64,000 nucleotides of DNA from contig NZ_CP026115.2 in the NCBI RefSeq assembly GCF_009883635.2, forward strand, positions 5,270,001 through 5,334,000. Direction: 5' to 3'. The notes beneath the pieces were generated by a model. It worked only from the letters and a program-made list of their open reading frames with translations. It was not told where the DNA came from and searched no databases. This document shows, piece after piece, positions 45,973-54,584 of this stretch. The DNA comes from Pseudomonas putida (lineage in GTDB: Bacteria > Pseudomonadota > Gammaproteobacteria > Pseudomonadales > Pseudomonadaceae). Both the position numbers and the translations under genes were made by a program. How positions within the stretch are numbered: the stretch's first letter is position 1; the number at the start of each line of letters is the position of its first letter.

Positions 45973-48900
45973 TCAGGCTTCGCTGGCCTGCGTCTGATCG
46001 GCCTTGGTACGGCTGCGCCCGGCCAGGCGCATCACCACCACGAAGAACACCGGCACGAACACTACCGCCAACGTGGCGCTGAGCATCCCGCCGATCACCC
46101 CGGTGCCGATCGCCTGCTGGCTCGCCGAGCTGGCGCCGGTGGCAATGGCCAGCGGCACCACGCCAAGGATGAACGCCAGTGAGGTCATGACGATCGGCCG
46201 CAGGCGCAGGCGGGCGGCTTGCACGGCGGCGTCGGCGGCGTCCACGCCCTGGTCGACCAGATGCTTGGCGAACTCGATGATCAGGATGGCGTTTTTCGCC
46301 GACAGGCCGATCAGGGTGATCAGGCCGACCTTGAAGAACACGTCGTTGGGCATGCCGCGCAGGGTCACCGCCAGCACCGCGCCGAGCACGCCGAGCGGTA
46401 CCACCAGCAGCACGGCGCTGGGGATCGACCAGCTTTCGTACAGCGCCGCCAGGCACAGGAACACCACCAGCAGTGACAACGCCATCAGCACCGGGGCCTG
46501 GCTGCCGGACAGGCGTTCCTGCAGTGACAGGCCGGTCCATTCCAGGCCGGTACCTGCCGGCAGCTGGGCGACCAGGCGCTCGATCTCGGCCATGGCTTCG
46601 CCCGAGCTGTAGCCCGCCGCCGGTTCACCGGAAATCGCCACCGCCGGGTAGCCGTTGTAGCGGGTCAGCTGCACCGGGCCGCTGACCCACTTGGCCTGGA
46701 CGAACGCGCCCAGTGGCACCATCTTGCCGCTGTTGTTGCGCACGTGGATCTTCAGCAAGTCTTCCACCTGGCTGCGCTGGTCACCCTCGGCTTGCACCAC
46801 CACCCGCTGCATGCGGCCCTGGTTGGGGAAGTCGTTGACGTAGCTGGAGCCTACGGCAACGTCCAGCACCGAGCCGATGTCGGCGAACGACACGCCCAGG
46901 GCGTTGGCCTGGCGGCGGTCGATTTCCAGCTGTACCTGCGGGCTTTCGGCCAGCGAGGACTCGCGCACGTTGGCCAGCACCTTGCTCTTGTGTGCACCGG
47001 CCAGCAGTTCGTCCCGGGCGGCCATCAGCGCCTCATGGCCCATGCCGCCGCGGTCCTGCAGGCGCAGTTCGAAGCCGGTCGACTCGCCCAGGCCGTCGAT
47101 CGGCGGTGGCAGCACCGAATAGGCCACGGCGTCCTTGAGCTGGGTAAAGGCCAGGGTTGCCCGGTCGGCGATCGATTGGGCGCTGTCATCGGCGCCACGT
47201 TCGGACCAGTCCTTGAGCGTGGTGAAGGCCAGCGCGGCGTTCTGGCCACTGCCCGAGAAGCTGAAGCCGAGGATCAGCGTGGTGTTGCCCACGCCCGGCT
47301 CGTCGGCGTTGTGCGCCTCGATCTGGGCGGCAACCTGCTCGGTGCGCATGCGGCTGGCACCCGGCGGCAGCTGGATATCGGTGATGGTGTAGCCCTGGTC
47401 TTCAGTGGGCAGGAACGCTGTGGGCAGCTGGCTGAAGCCATAACCCAGCACGACCAGTAGCACGCCGTACACCACCAGGTAGCGGCCACTGCGCTTGAGC
47501 GCTTGCAGCACCCAGCGCTGGTAACCGTTGCTCATGCTTTCGAAACGGCGGTTGAACCAGCCGAAGAAGCCTTTGCGTTCATGGTGTTCGCCCTTGGCCA
47601 GCGGCTTGAGCAGGGTGGCGCACAGGGCCGGGGTCAGGCTCAGGGCGAGGAACGCCGAGAACAGGATCGACACCGCCATCGACAGCGAGAACTGCTGGTA
47701 GATAACCCCCACCGAGCCCTTCATGAAGGCCATCGGCAGGAACACCGCCACCAGCACCAGGGTGATGCCGACGATGGCGCCGCTGATCTGGCCCATGGCC
47801 TTGCGCGTGGCCTCCCTCGGCGGCAGGCCTTCCTCGGCCATGATCCGCTCGACGTTCTCCACCACCACGATGGCGTCGTCGACCAGGATACCGATGGCCA
47901 GGACCATGCCGAACAGGGTCAGTACATTGACCGAGAAACCCATGGCCAGCATCACGGCGAAGGTACCCATCAGCGCCACCGGCACCACCAGGGTCGGGAT
48001 CAGCGTATAGCGCAGGTTCTGCAGGAACAGGAACATCACCGCGAACACCAGCAGCATGGCTTCGAACAGGGTGTTGATGACCTGCTGGATCGACACCTTG
48101 ACGAACGGCGAGGTGTCGTAGGGGATGTCGTACTTGACCCCTTCGGGGAAGTAGCGCGACAGCTCTTTCATCTTCGCCCGCACCAGGGTGGCGGTTTCCA
48201 TGGCGTTGGCGCCCGGCGCCAGCTGCACGCTGAAGGCGGTGGCTGGTTTGCCGTTCAGGCGGGTGCCGTACTGGTATTCCTGGGCGCCGATCTCGACCCG
48301 GGCGACATCGCCGACGGTGACACTGGAGCCGTCCGGGTTGGCCCGCAGGACGATGGCGGCGAACTCCTCGGGCGTGCTCAGCTGGCCCCTGACCACCACG
48401 TTGGCCGTGATTTCCTGGGTGCCGCGGGCGGGCAGGTCGCCGATGCTGCCGGGTGCGACCTGGGCATTCTGCGCGGCAATGGCCTCGGCCACGTCATTGG
48501 GGGTGAGGTTGAAGCCGATCAGCTTCTGCGGGTCGATCCAGATGCGCATGGCGCGCTCGGAACCGTACAACTGTGCCTTGCCGACGCCCTTGAGGCGGCG
48601 GATTTCGTTCATCACGTTGCGTGCGAGGATGTCGGACAGTGCGGTTTCATCGAGGCCACCGTCCTCCGAGGTGAGGGTCCCGAGCAGCAGGAAGCCGGTG
48701 GACACCTTCTCCACCTGCAGGCCTTGCTGGGTCACTTGGCGCGGCAGGCGCGACTCGACCACCTTGAGGCGGTTCTGCACATCCACCTGGGCCAGGTCGG
48801 GGTGAGTGCCGGGCTCGAAGGTGGCGGTGATGGTGGCGCTGCCCAGGCTGCTCTGCGACGAGAAGTACAGCAGGTTGTCGGCACCGTTGAGCTCCTGCTC

Positions 48901-49095
48901 GATCAGGCTGACCACGCTTTCGTCCAGGGTGGCCGCCGAGGCGCCCGGGTACACGGCGTAGATTTCAACCTGCGGTGGCGCCACGTTGGGGTACTGCGCC
49001 ACCGGCAGCTGGGGGATGGCCAGGGCGCCGGCAAGCAGGATGAACAGCGCGACCACCCAGGCGAAGATCGGGCGGTCGATGAAGAACTGCGGCAT
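45973..49095 (-). CDS. RND multidrug efflux transporter (HAE1 family)
   Basis: The 1040-residue inner-membrane pump has the HAE1 layout: MPQFFIDRPIFAWVVALFI start, two large periplasmic loops, GMVLAIGILVDDAIVVVENVER (proton-relay Asp pair) and a duplicated six-helix half (LRLRPIVMTSLAFILGVVPLAIA). It is a MexF/TtgB-like drug exporter; substrates cannot be predicted. It is co-transcribed with the adaptor gene 11 nt upstream. No outer-membrane channel gene accompanies it. Confidence 0.92.
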   Translation of the reverse strand: MPQFFIDRPIFAWVVALFILLAGALAIPQLPVAQYPNVAPPQVEIYAVYPGASAATLDESVVSLIEQELNGADNLLYFSSQSSLGSATITATFEPGTHPDLAQVDVQNRLKVVESRLPRQVTQQGLQVEKVSTGFLLLGTLTSEDGGLDETALSDILARNVMNEIRRLKGVGKAQLYGSERAMRIWIDPQKLIGFNLTPNDVAEAIAAQNAQVAPGSIGDLPARGTQEITANVVVRGQLSTPEEFAAIVLRANPDGSSVTVGDVARVEIGAQEYQYGTRLNGKPATAFSVQLAPGANAMETATLVRAKMKELSRYFPEGVKYDIPYDTSPFVKVSIQQVINTLFEAMLLVFAVMFLFLQNLRYTLIPTLVVPVALMGTFAVMLAMGFSVNVLTLFGMVLAIGILVDDAIVVVENVERIMAEEGLPPREATRKAMGQISGAIVGITLVLVAVFLPMAFMKGSVGVIYQQFSLSMAVSILFSAFLALSLTPALCATLLKPLAKGEHHERKGFFGWFNRRFESMSNGYQRWVLQALKRSGRYLVVYGVLLVVLGYGFSQLPTAFLPTEDQGYTITDIQLPPGASRMRTEQVAAQIEAHNADEPGVGNTTLILGFSFSGSGQNAALAFTTLKDWSERGADDSAQSIADRATLAFTQLKDAVAYSVLPPPIDGLGESTGFELRLQDRGGMGHEALMAARDELLAGAHKSKVLANVRESSLAESPQVQLEIDRRQANALGVSFADIGSVLDVAVGSSYVNDFPNQGRMQRVVVQAEGDQRSQVEDLLKIHVRNNSGKMVPLGAFVQAKWVSGPVQLTRYNGYPAVAISGEPAAGYSSGEAMAEIERLVAQLPAGTGLEWTGLSLQERLSGSQAPVLMALSLLVVFLCLAALYESWSIPSAVLLVVPLGVLGAVLAVTLRGMPNDVFFKVGLITLIGLSAKNAILIIEFAKHLVDQGVDAADAAVQAARLRLRPIVMTSLAFILGVVPLAIATGASSASQQAIGTGVIGGMLSATLAVVFVPVFFVVVMRLAGRSRTKADQTQASEA

Positions 49096-49106
49096 GGATC
49101 AGGCCC

Positions 49107-50276
49107 TCACTGGCCGGTGTGCTGGACGATGGACTGGGCGTCGGGGTCGACCTGGACCTGGTCGCCCGCCTTGACGTGCTGCAGGCCTTCGACCACCACC
49201 CGCTCGCCGGGCGCCAGGCCCTCGGTGACCCGCCAGCGATCACCCTGGACGTTGCCCAGCACCACCTGGCGTTCGCTGATGCGCGACTGGGCGTCGACCA
49301 CCAGCACCTTCGGCACCCCGGCGCTGTCACGCAGGATGGCGCGCTGCGGCACGCTCAGGCCCTTGGGCTGCACCGCCTGCTCCAGGCGCACGCGCACGTA
49401 GCTGCCCGGCAGCAGATCGAGGTCCGGGTTGGGGAATTCGCTGCGCAGGGTGATCTGGTTGGTGCTTGGGTCGACACTGATGTCGGAGAACAGCAGCTTG
49501 CCCGGCAGCGGGTAGGCGCTGCCATCGTCCTGGATCAGGGTGGCGCGGGCCTGGCCATCGCCGGCCTGCTGCAGTTCACCCGCACGCAAGGCCCGGCGCA
49601 GGGCGGTGAGCTCGCGGGTCGACTGGGTGACGTCGGCGTGGATCGGGTCCAGTTGCTGGATGGTCGCCAGCGGCGTGGTCTCGTTCTGGCCGACCAGGGC
49701 GCCTTCGGTGACCAGGGCGCGGCCGATGCGCCCGGAGATTGGCGCGGTGACCGTGGCATAGCCCAGGTTCAGGCGGGCGCGCTCCAGTGCCGCCTTGGCT
49801 TCGGCAACCGCCGCGTCGGCCTGGAGGAAGGCGGCGCGGGCGTTGTCGTATTCCTGGCGGCTGACCGCCTTGTCGTCGACCAGCTGGCGGTAGCGCTGCT
49901 CTTGCAGGCGTGCCTGGTACAGCGTGGCCTCGGCCTTGGCCAGGGTCGCGCGGGCGCTGTCGTGGTCGGCCTTGAACGGCGCCGGGTCGATGAGGAACAG
50001 CACATCGCCCTGTTTGACGTCGCTGCCTTCGCGGTACACCCGCTTGAGCACCACGCCCGCGACGCGCGCACGCACTTCTGCCGTGCGCGGGGCAAGGATG
50101 CGCCCACTCAGCTCGGTGCTGATGGCCAGGGGCTGCAGTTGCAGGGTCTCGACCCGGACCTGGGGTACGGGCTGTTGTTCGTCCTGCTCGGCCGCGTCGT
50201 CGCAACCGGCCAGGGGCAGGGCAAGCAGCGCCACGAGCGCCAGGGGGCGCAGGCGCGGGGGGAGGGTAATAGGCAT
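49107..50276 (-). CDS. RND periplasmic adaptor lipoprotein
   Basis: The 389-residue membrane-fusion protein has a lipobox (ALPLAGC), a lipoyl half-motif (VRARVAGVVLKRVYREGSDVKQGDVLFLIDP), a coiled-coil hairpin (about 100-170), the second lipoyl half (LNLGYATVTAPISGRIG) and beta-barrel domains. It links the inner-membrane pump to a TolC-type channel. It lies divergent from an RstAB-like two-component system. Confidence 0.92.
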   Translation of the reverse strand: MPITLPPRLRPLALVALLALPLAGCDDAAEQDEQQPVPQVRVETLQLQPLAISTELSGRILAPRTAEVRARVAGVVLKRVYREGSDVKQGDVLFLIDPAPFKADHDSARATLAKAEATLYQARLQEQRYRQLVDDKAVSRQEYDNARAAFLQADAAVAEAKAALERARLNLGYATVTAPISGRIGRALVTEGALVGQNETTPLATIQQLDPIHADVTQSTRELTALRRALRAGELQQAGDGQARATLIQDDGSAYPLPGKLLFSDISVDPSTNQITLRSEFPNPDLDLLPGSYVRVRLEQAVQPKGLSVPQRAILRDSAGVPKVLVVDAQSRISERQVVLGNVQGDRWRVTEGLAPGERVVVEGLQHVKAGDQVQVDPDAQSIVQHTGQ

Positions 50277-50342
50277 GCGGATCTTCCGATGATGACCGTG
50301 CCTATCCTAAGGCAACCGTTCCTCGGGCGGCTGTTAACACCT

Positions 50343-50380
50343 GTAGGACCTGTGTGAAAAAGTGTTAAGAACAGTCCTAC
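50343..50380. promoter_or_regulatory. Possible operator between RND operon and two-component genes
   Basis: GTAGGAC (50343-50349) and GTCCTAC (50374-50380) form an inverted repeat. GTTAA motifs occur just before it (CTGTTAACAC) and between its arms (GTGTTAAGAAC). Binding by the adjacent response regulator is a guess from position. Confidence 0.3.
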
Positions 50381-50415
50381 CGGTTTGTAGGTTTCTATAT
50401 TCTCCATGAACCTGT

Positions 50416-50498
50416 GCCGGCTTCTTCGCGGGACAAGCCCGCTCCTACAGGGATAGTGCAAGCCTGTAGGAGCGGGCTTGTCCCGCGAAGAGGCCGGC
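50416..50498. repeat. REP pair
   Basis: Inverted putida REP units (CTTCTTCGCGGGACAAGCCC and its complement) lie in the divergent gap, 32 nt before the response regulator start. Confidence 0.9.
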
Positions 50499-50529
50499 GA
50501 AGATATCCTCAATATTTCCTGTAAGCCCT

Positions 50530-51231
50530 ATGCCCAACATTCTCCTGGTCGAAGATGACAGTGCGCTGTCCGAGCTGATCGCCAGCTACCTGCAACGCAA
50601 CGATTTCCATGTCCGGGTGATTGCCCGTGGCGACCACGTGCTGGACGCCTTCCGGCAGGACCACCCCGACCTGGTGATTCTCGACCTGATGCTCCCCGGC
50701 ATCGATGGCCTGCAACTGTGCCGCCTGCTGCGTCAGGAATCACAAAGCCTGCCGATCCTGATGCTGACCGCCCGCGACGACAGCCACGACCAGGTGCTGG
50801 GCCTGGAGATGGGCGCCGACGACTATGTGACCAAACCTTGCGAGCCACGGGTATTGCTGGCCCGCGTGCGTACCTTGCTGCGCCGCAGCAGTGTCAACGA
50901 ACCGCGCCTGGACAACCACCAGATCCTCATCGGAGGCCTGCGCATCGACCTCGCCGAACGGCTGGTCAGTTGGCGCGGCGAGGAGGTGGAACTGTCCAGC
51001 GGCGAATACAACCTGCTGGTGGTGCTGGCGCGCAATGCCGGTGTGGTGCTCAGCCGTGATCGCATCCTCCAGCAACTGCGCGGCATCGAGTTCAACGGCA
51101 CCGACCGTTCGGTGGACGTGGCCATTTCCAAGCTGCGCCGCAAGTTCGACGACAGTGCCGGCGAGGCGCGCAAGATCAAGACCGTGTGGGGCAAGGGTTA
51201 CCTGTTCAGCCGTGTCGAGTGGGAGTGCTGA
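50530..51231 (+). CDS. OmpR-family response regulator, RstA-like
   Basis: The 233-residue protein has a receiver with VEDDSAL, Asp52 (VILDLMLPG), Thr in LTARDD and Lys in YVTKPCEP, then a winged-helix DNA-binding domain ending RSVDVAISKLRRKF and VWGKGYLFS. It is followed after 6 nt by its kinase gene. Divergent placement from the RND pump suggests that it controls the pump. Confidence 0.9.
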   Translation: MPNILLVEDDSALSELIASYLQRNDFHVRVIARGDHVLDAFRQDHPDLVILDLMLPGIDGLQLCRLLRQESQSLPILMLTARDDSHDQVLGLEMGADDYVTKPCEPRVLLARVRTLLRRSSVNEPRLDNHQILIGGLRIDLAERLVSWRGEEVELSSGEYNLLVVLARNAGVVLSRDRILQQLRGIEFNGTDRSVDVAISKLRRKFDDSAGEARKIKTVWGKGYLFSRVEWEC

Positions 51232-51237
51232 CGCACC

Positions 51238-52536
51238 ATGCTGAAGATCCTGGTGCGCCTGTATCTGGTGATCATCATCGCCTACGCGGGGGCGCTGCTG
51301 TTGATCCCGGACACCATTGTCGGCCTGTTCCACGACCGTTTCATGGCCTACAACCTGGACCAGGCCAAGGGCGTGCAGTCGCTGATCGTCCGCCAGTTCC
51401 GCCAGGCTCCAGAAGCGCAATGGCCAGCGGTGGAGGAGGACCTGGCCAGGGCCTTCGCGCCACTGGAGGTCAAGCTGCTGCGCAGCGAGAAGGCAGGCCT
51501 GAGCCCAGAGGAAGAGGTGCGCCTGGAGCAGGGCCAGTACGCCGTGCGCATCGGAGACTGGGGCTATTACCAGACCGTGCTGGCACCGCTGGACAAGGAT
51601 TGGCTGGTCAGCCTGCACTCACCACCAGACCCACTGGACATCAACGTGTTGTCCTGGGGCGTGACTGTGCTGATCGGCGCGGCGATGCTCGGTTGCCTGC
51701 TGCTGTGGGTGTGGCCGCACTGGCGTGACCTGGAGCGCCTGAAGGAAACCGCCCGGCGCCTGGGCCAGGGGCGGATGGCCGAGCGCACGCACATCTCGCC
51801 GCACTCGAACATCGGCGAACTGGCCGGGGTGTTCGACACCATGGCCAGCGACCTCGAACGCCATGTCAATCAGCAGCGCGAGCTGCTTAACGCGGTCTCC
51901 CACGAGCTGCGCACGCCGCTGACCCGGCTGGATTTCGGCCTGGTGCTGCTGTTCGACGAGGTACCGCCGACCAGCCGCAAGCGCCTGTTGGAACTGGTCG
52001 GGCATGTGCGCGAGTTGGACGAACTGGTGCTCGAACTGCTGTCCTACAGCCGCCTGTACAACGCCGACCAGGCGCGGGAGCGCGTCGAAGTGTCGTTGCT
52101 GGAGCTGGTCGACAGCGTGCTCGGCGGGTTTGCCGAGGAGCTCGATACGCGGGGTATCCAGTGGGAAGTGCAGGCCGAGGACAACTTGCCCCGCTTCGTG
52201 CTGGACCCGCGACTGACCGCCCGGGCCGTGCAGAACCTGGTGCGCAATGCCATGCGCTATTGCGATGAAAGCCTGTTGCTGAGGTTGCGTCTGGAGGCGG
52301 ACGGCGCCTGCCTGTTGACCGTGGAGGATGACGGGATCGGTATCCCTGCCGAGGAGCGTGAGCGGATCTTCCAGCCGTTCTATCGCCTGGACCGCAGCCG
52401 CGACCGCAATACCGGTGGCTTCGGCCTGGGCCTGGCGATCAGCCGCCGTGCGATCGAAGGGCAGGGTGGGACCCTGACCGTGGCGCAGTCGGCGCTGGGT
52501 GGGGCGCAGTTCAGGATTCGGCTGCCAGCTGGCTAG
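51238..52536 (+). CDS. Sensor histidine kinase, RstB-like
   Basis: The 432-residue protein has two membrane helices (about 5-24 and 137-160) around a periplasmic sensor, a HAMP region, the phosphoacceptor His222 in AVSHELRTPLTRLDFG, and ATP-binding N, G1 and G2 boxes (NLVRNAMRYC, DDGIGIP, GGFGLGLAI). The sensed signal is unknown. Its last 26 bases overlap the end of the convergent diguanylate cyclase gene. Confidence 0.9.
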   Translation: MLKILVRLYLVIIIAYAGALLLIPDTIVGLFHDRFMAYNLDQAKGVQSLIVRQFRQAPEAQWPAVEEDLARAFAPLEVKLLRSEKAGLSPEEEVRLEQGQYAVRIGDWGYYQTVLAPLDKDWLVSLHSPPDPLDINVLSWGVTVLIGAAMLGCLLLWVWPHWRDLERLKETARRLGQGRMAERTHISPHSNIGELAGVFDTMASDLERHVNQQRELLNAVSHELRTPLTRLDFGLVLLFDEVPPTSRKRLLELVGHVRELDELVLELLSYSRLYNADQARERVEVSLLELVDSVLGGFAEELDTRGIQWEVQAEDNLPRFVLDPRLTARAVQNLVRNAMRYCDESLLLRLRLEADGACLLTVEDDGIGIPAEERERIFQPFYRLDRSRDRNTGGFGLGLAISRRAIEGQGGTLTVAQSALGGAQFRIRLPAG

Positions 52537-53602
52537 TCCACAGCACGAACTGGTCCTTGCCATTGTGCTTGGCCTGGTACAGCGCCTGGTCGGCGTGTAT
52601 CAGCGCCATGCTCAGGCTGTCCCCGCTGTCGACCCGGGCCAGGCCGATGCTTATGGTGACGGGCGGCACGCCAAGGTCGTCGCGCACGCGCTGGCACAGC
52701 GCGTCGACCCGCTGCTCGGCCCCTTGCTGGTCCAGCCCTTCGAACAAGATCGCAAACTCCTCGCCACCCAGGCGAGCGAACTCATGGCCGGCCACGCCTG
52801 CCTTGATATGCACCGCCACCCGTTTGAGCACTTCATCGCCAACGTCATGCCCGAAGCGGTCGTTGACCCGCTTGAAGTTGTCGATATCGATCATCGCCAG
52901 GTACTGCCCCGTTGTTGCCTGGCGCAGTTGGCGCTCGGCGCTGGCCATGAACGAGCGGCGATTGGGAATGTCGGTCAGGGCGTCGACATAGGCCTGCTCC
53001 AGCAGCACCTTGGACAGGTAGAAGTTGTGCAGCTTGGCCTGGCGCATCTGCAGGTAGCTGTAGCTCACCAGGCCGCTGAGGAATATCGCGTAGCTGATCA
53101 GCATGGCGCCTTCGAGTTGATCGGCGTCGATACGGGTGTGGTAGAACGGGTTGAGCATCACCCAGGTGATGACCATGGCGCAGAAGAACGACCAGCGCCG
53201 CACCGGCAGTACCGACACGGCATACAGCACGGTCGACACGCCGAGCACCAGCCACACGGGGCGCAGGGGCTCGGGAATGCCATCGATCACCAGGCGCATG
53301 CCCAGGGTGATGACGCTGATGAACAGCAGGTTGAGCACGTCGAAATGGTGACTGCGGCGGGTGAAGCGCAGCACCACGGTGAGGCAGCCGAGCAGGGCGA
53401 TGAACAAGTAGGACAGCCAGGTGAAACCTTGGCCACCGAGGAAGCTGACGATCAGGTCGAAGATCAGCCAGATCGCGATGCTGACGCAGAACACCAGCAT
53501 GCAGAACAGGCGCATGGACTCGAATTCGTGCTGGCGGAACTCGGCACGCAGGGCGGCGGGGGCGACCTGCTTGCGCACGTGCTCTTCGATGGTCTTGAAC
53601 AT
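52511..53602 (-). CDS. Membrane diguanylate cyclase
   Basis: The 363-residue protein has about six transmembrane helices (residues 40-190) and a C-terminal GGDEF domain with DALTDIPNRRSF, DIDNFKRVNDRFGHDVGDEVL and the active site RLGGEEF (near 277). I see no RxxD inhibitory site at the usual place, so feedback by c-di-GMP may be absent. The start at 53602 has GGAGG-like spacing upstream (CCAGGAGCCC). It is downstream of and co-directional with the NfrAB genes, whose glycosyltransferase carries c-di-GMP-binding motifs. Confidence 0.88.
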   Translation of the reverse strand: MFKTIEEHVRKQVAPAALRAEFRQHEFESMRLFCMLVFCVSIAIWLIFDLIVSFLGGQGFTWLSYLFIALLGCLTVVLRFTRRSHHFDVLNLLFISVITLGMRLVIDGIPEPLRPVWLVLGVSTVLYAVSVLPVRRWSFFCAMVITWVMLNPFYHTRIDADQLEGAMLISYAIFLSGLVSYSYLQMRQAKLHNFYLSKVLLEQAYVDALTDIPNRRSFMASAERQLRQATTGQYLAMIDIDNFKRVNDRFGHDVGDEVLKRVAVHIKAGVAGHEFARLGGEEFAILFEGLDQQGAEQRVDALCQRVRDDLGVPPVTISIGLARVDSGDSLSMALIHADQALYQAKHNGKDQFVLWTSQLAAES

Positions 53603-53636
53603 CGGTGGGCTCCTGGGAGGAATGCTCTGCCTGTTA

Positions 53637-53739
53637 CGGTCCTTTCGCGGGGCAAGCCCGTTCCTACAGGAATAGCGTTGCCTCAGCCTTGCACTATTCC
53701 TGCAGGAGCGGGCTTGCCCCGCGAAGAGGCCGGTACAGG
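53637..53739. repeat. REP pair
   Basis: Inverted REP units lie between the DUF4434 gene and the diguanylate cyclase gene. They may partly separate the cyclase from the upstream operon. Confidence 0.88.
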
Positions 53740-53744
53740 TTGAC

Positions 53745-54584
53745 TCAATTCTGTGGCAGAACACCCTTGGCCCAAGGCCGGTAGCGCAGGGCAAACACCG
53801 CTTCGGCATGGCACCCCGCACCCAGCTTCGGCTCCGCAGCCTCGGCGCGAAACGCCTGCCCCGGCGCACTCACCTGGCGAAACGCTTCGCGCACCACCCC
53901 CACCCGGCACGGCAGCGCCTGTTCGTAGCTCTGGCGCACCAGTGGCGGCAAGCGCCCAGTCCCGGCACCGTCCTGCCACCACACAGTCAAGCCCAACCCG
54001 GCCAGTTGATCCAGCCAGGCGCCATTGACCCGCGGTGCCAGTTTGCCTGCGCTGAACGCACTGATGTGCAGCGGCTTGTCCAGCCGCCGGTTGAAGGCCT
54101 GCAACTGGCTGTACAACGCCTCGCGGCGACCAGTATCGCGAAAATGCAGGTCGTCCAGTTCCATGGGCAGGTACCAGCCGGCGACGGGCAGCTGCCAGTC
54201 CTTGCGCACCTGCTGGTACTGGCCCAGCGAACGGCCCAGTTGCGATTGCCAGTAATTGTTCAGGCCGTCACCGTCGAGTTCCTCGATGCGCTGGTAATAG
54301 GCCGGGTCCAGGTACAGCCCGAGCACCAGCTCCAGGCCTTGGGCGTTGGCCTCGCGCAGGCTGTTGGCCAGCCAGCCCTGGGCGCCGCCGAAATCACTGT
54401 CGCCGTAGGCACTCCACTGCACGATCAGGGTCTTGCCGCCTTGCGCCTTGGTGGCGCGCCACAATTGCTGCCACTGCGCCGGGGTCACGGCGGCATCGCG
54501 GTTGAGCGGCTGGTAGAACAGGTGCTGGTCGGCCAGGGCCGGCAGGCACAGGGCAAGCACGCAGATTGCCAGGAGCGTACGCAT
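53745..54584 (-). CDS. DUF4434 secreted TIM-barrel-like protein
   Basis: The 279-residue protein has a signal peptide (ending PALA-DQHLFYQPLNRD) and a glycoside-hydrolase-like barrel pattern (GGKTLIVQWSAYGDSDFG, LELVLGLYLDPAYY, VAGWYLPMELDD, HISAFSAGKLAP, GLTVWWQDGAG). MELDD and WQDG are plausible acidic active-site positions. DUF4434 proteins often accompany exopolysaccharide loci; hydrolase activity on the NfrB product is inference. The start overlaps the nfrA stop (ATGA). Confidence 0.72.
   Translation of the reverse strand: MRTLLAICVLALCLPALADQHLFYQPLNRDAAVTPAQWQQLWRATKAQGGKTLIVQWSAYGDSDFGGAQGWLANSLREANAQGLELVLGLYLDPAYYQRIEELDGDGLNNYWQSQLGRSLGQYQQVRKDWQLPVAGWYLPMELDDLHFRDTGRREALYSQLQAFNRRLDKPLHISAFSAGKLAPRVNGAWLDQLAGLGLTVWWQDGAGTGRLPPLVRQSYEQALPCRVGVVREAFRQVSAPGQAFRAEAAEPKLGAGCHAEAVFALRYRPWAKGVLPQN

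Noticed and set aside
47503..49401. A 632-codon plus-strand open frame opposite the RND pump
   Set aside because: Its His/Gln/Gly-rich composition is typical of antisense frames, and the minus strand encodes an intact RND transporter.
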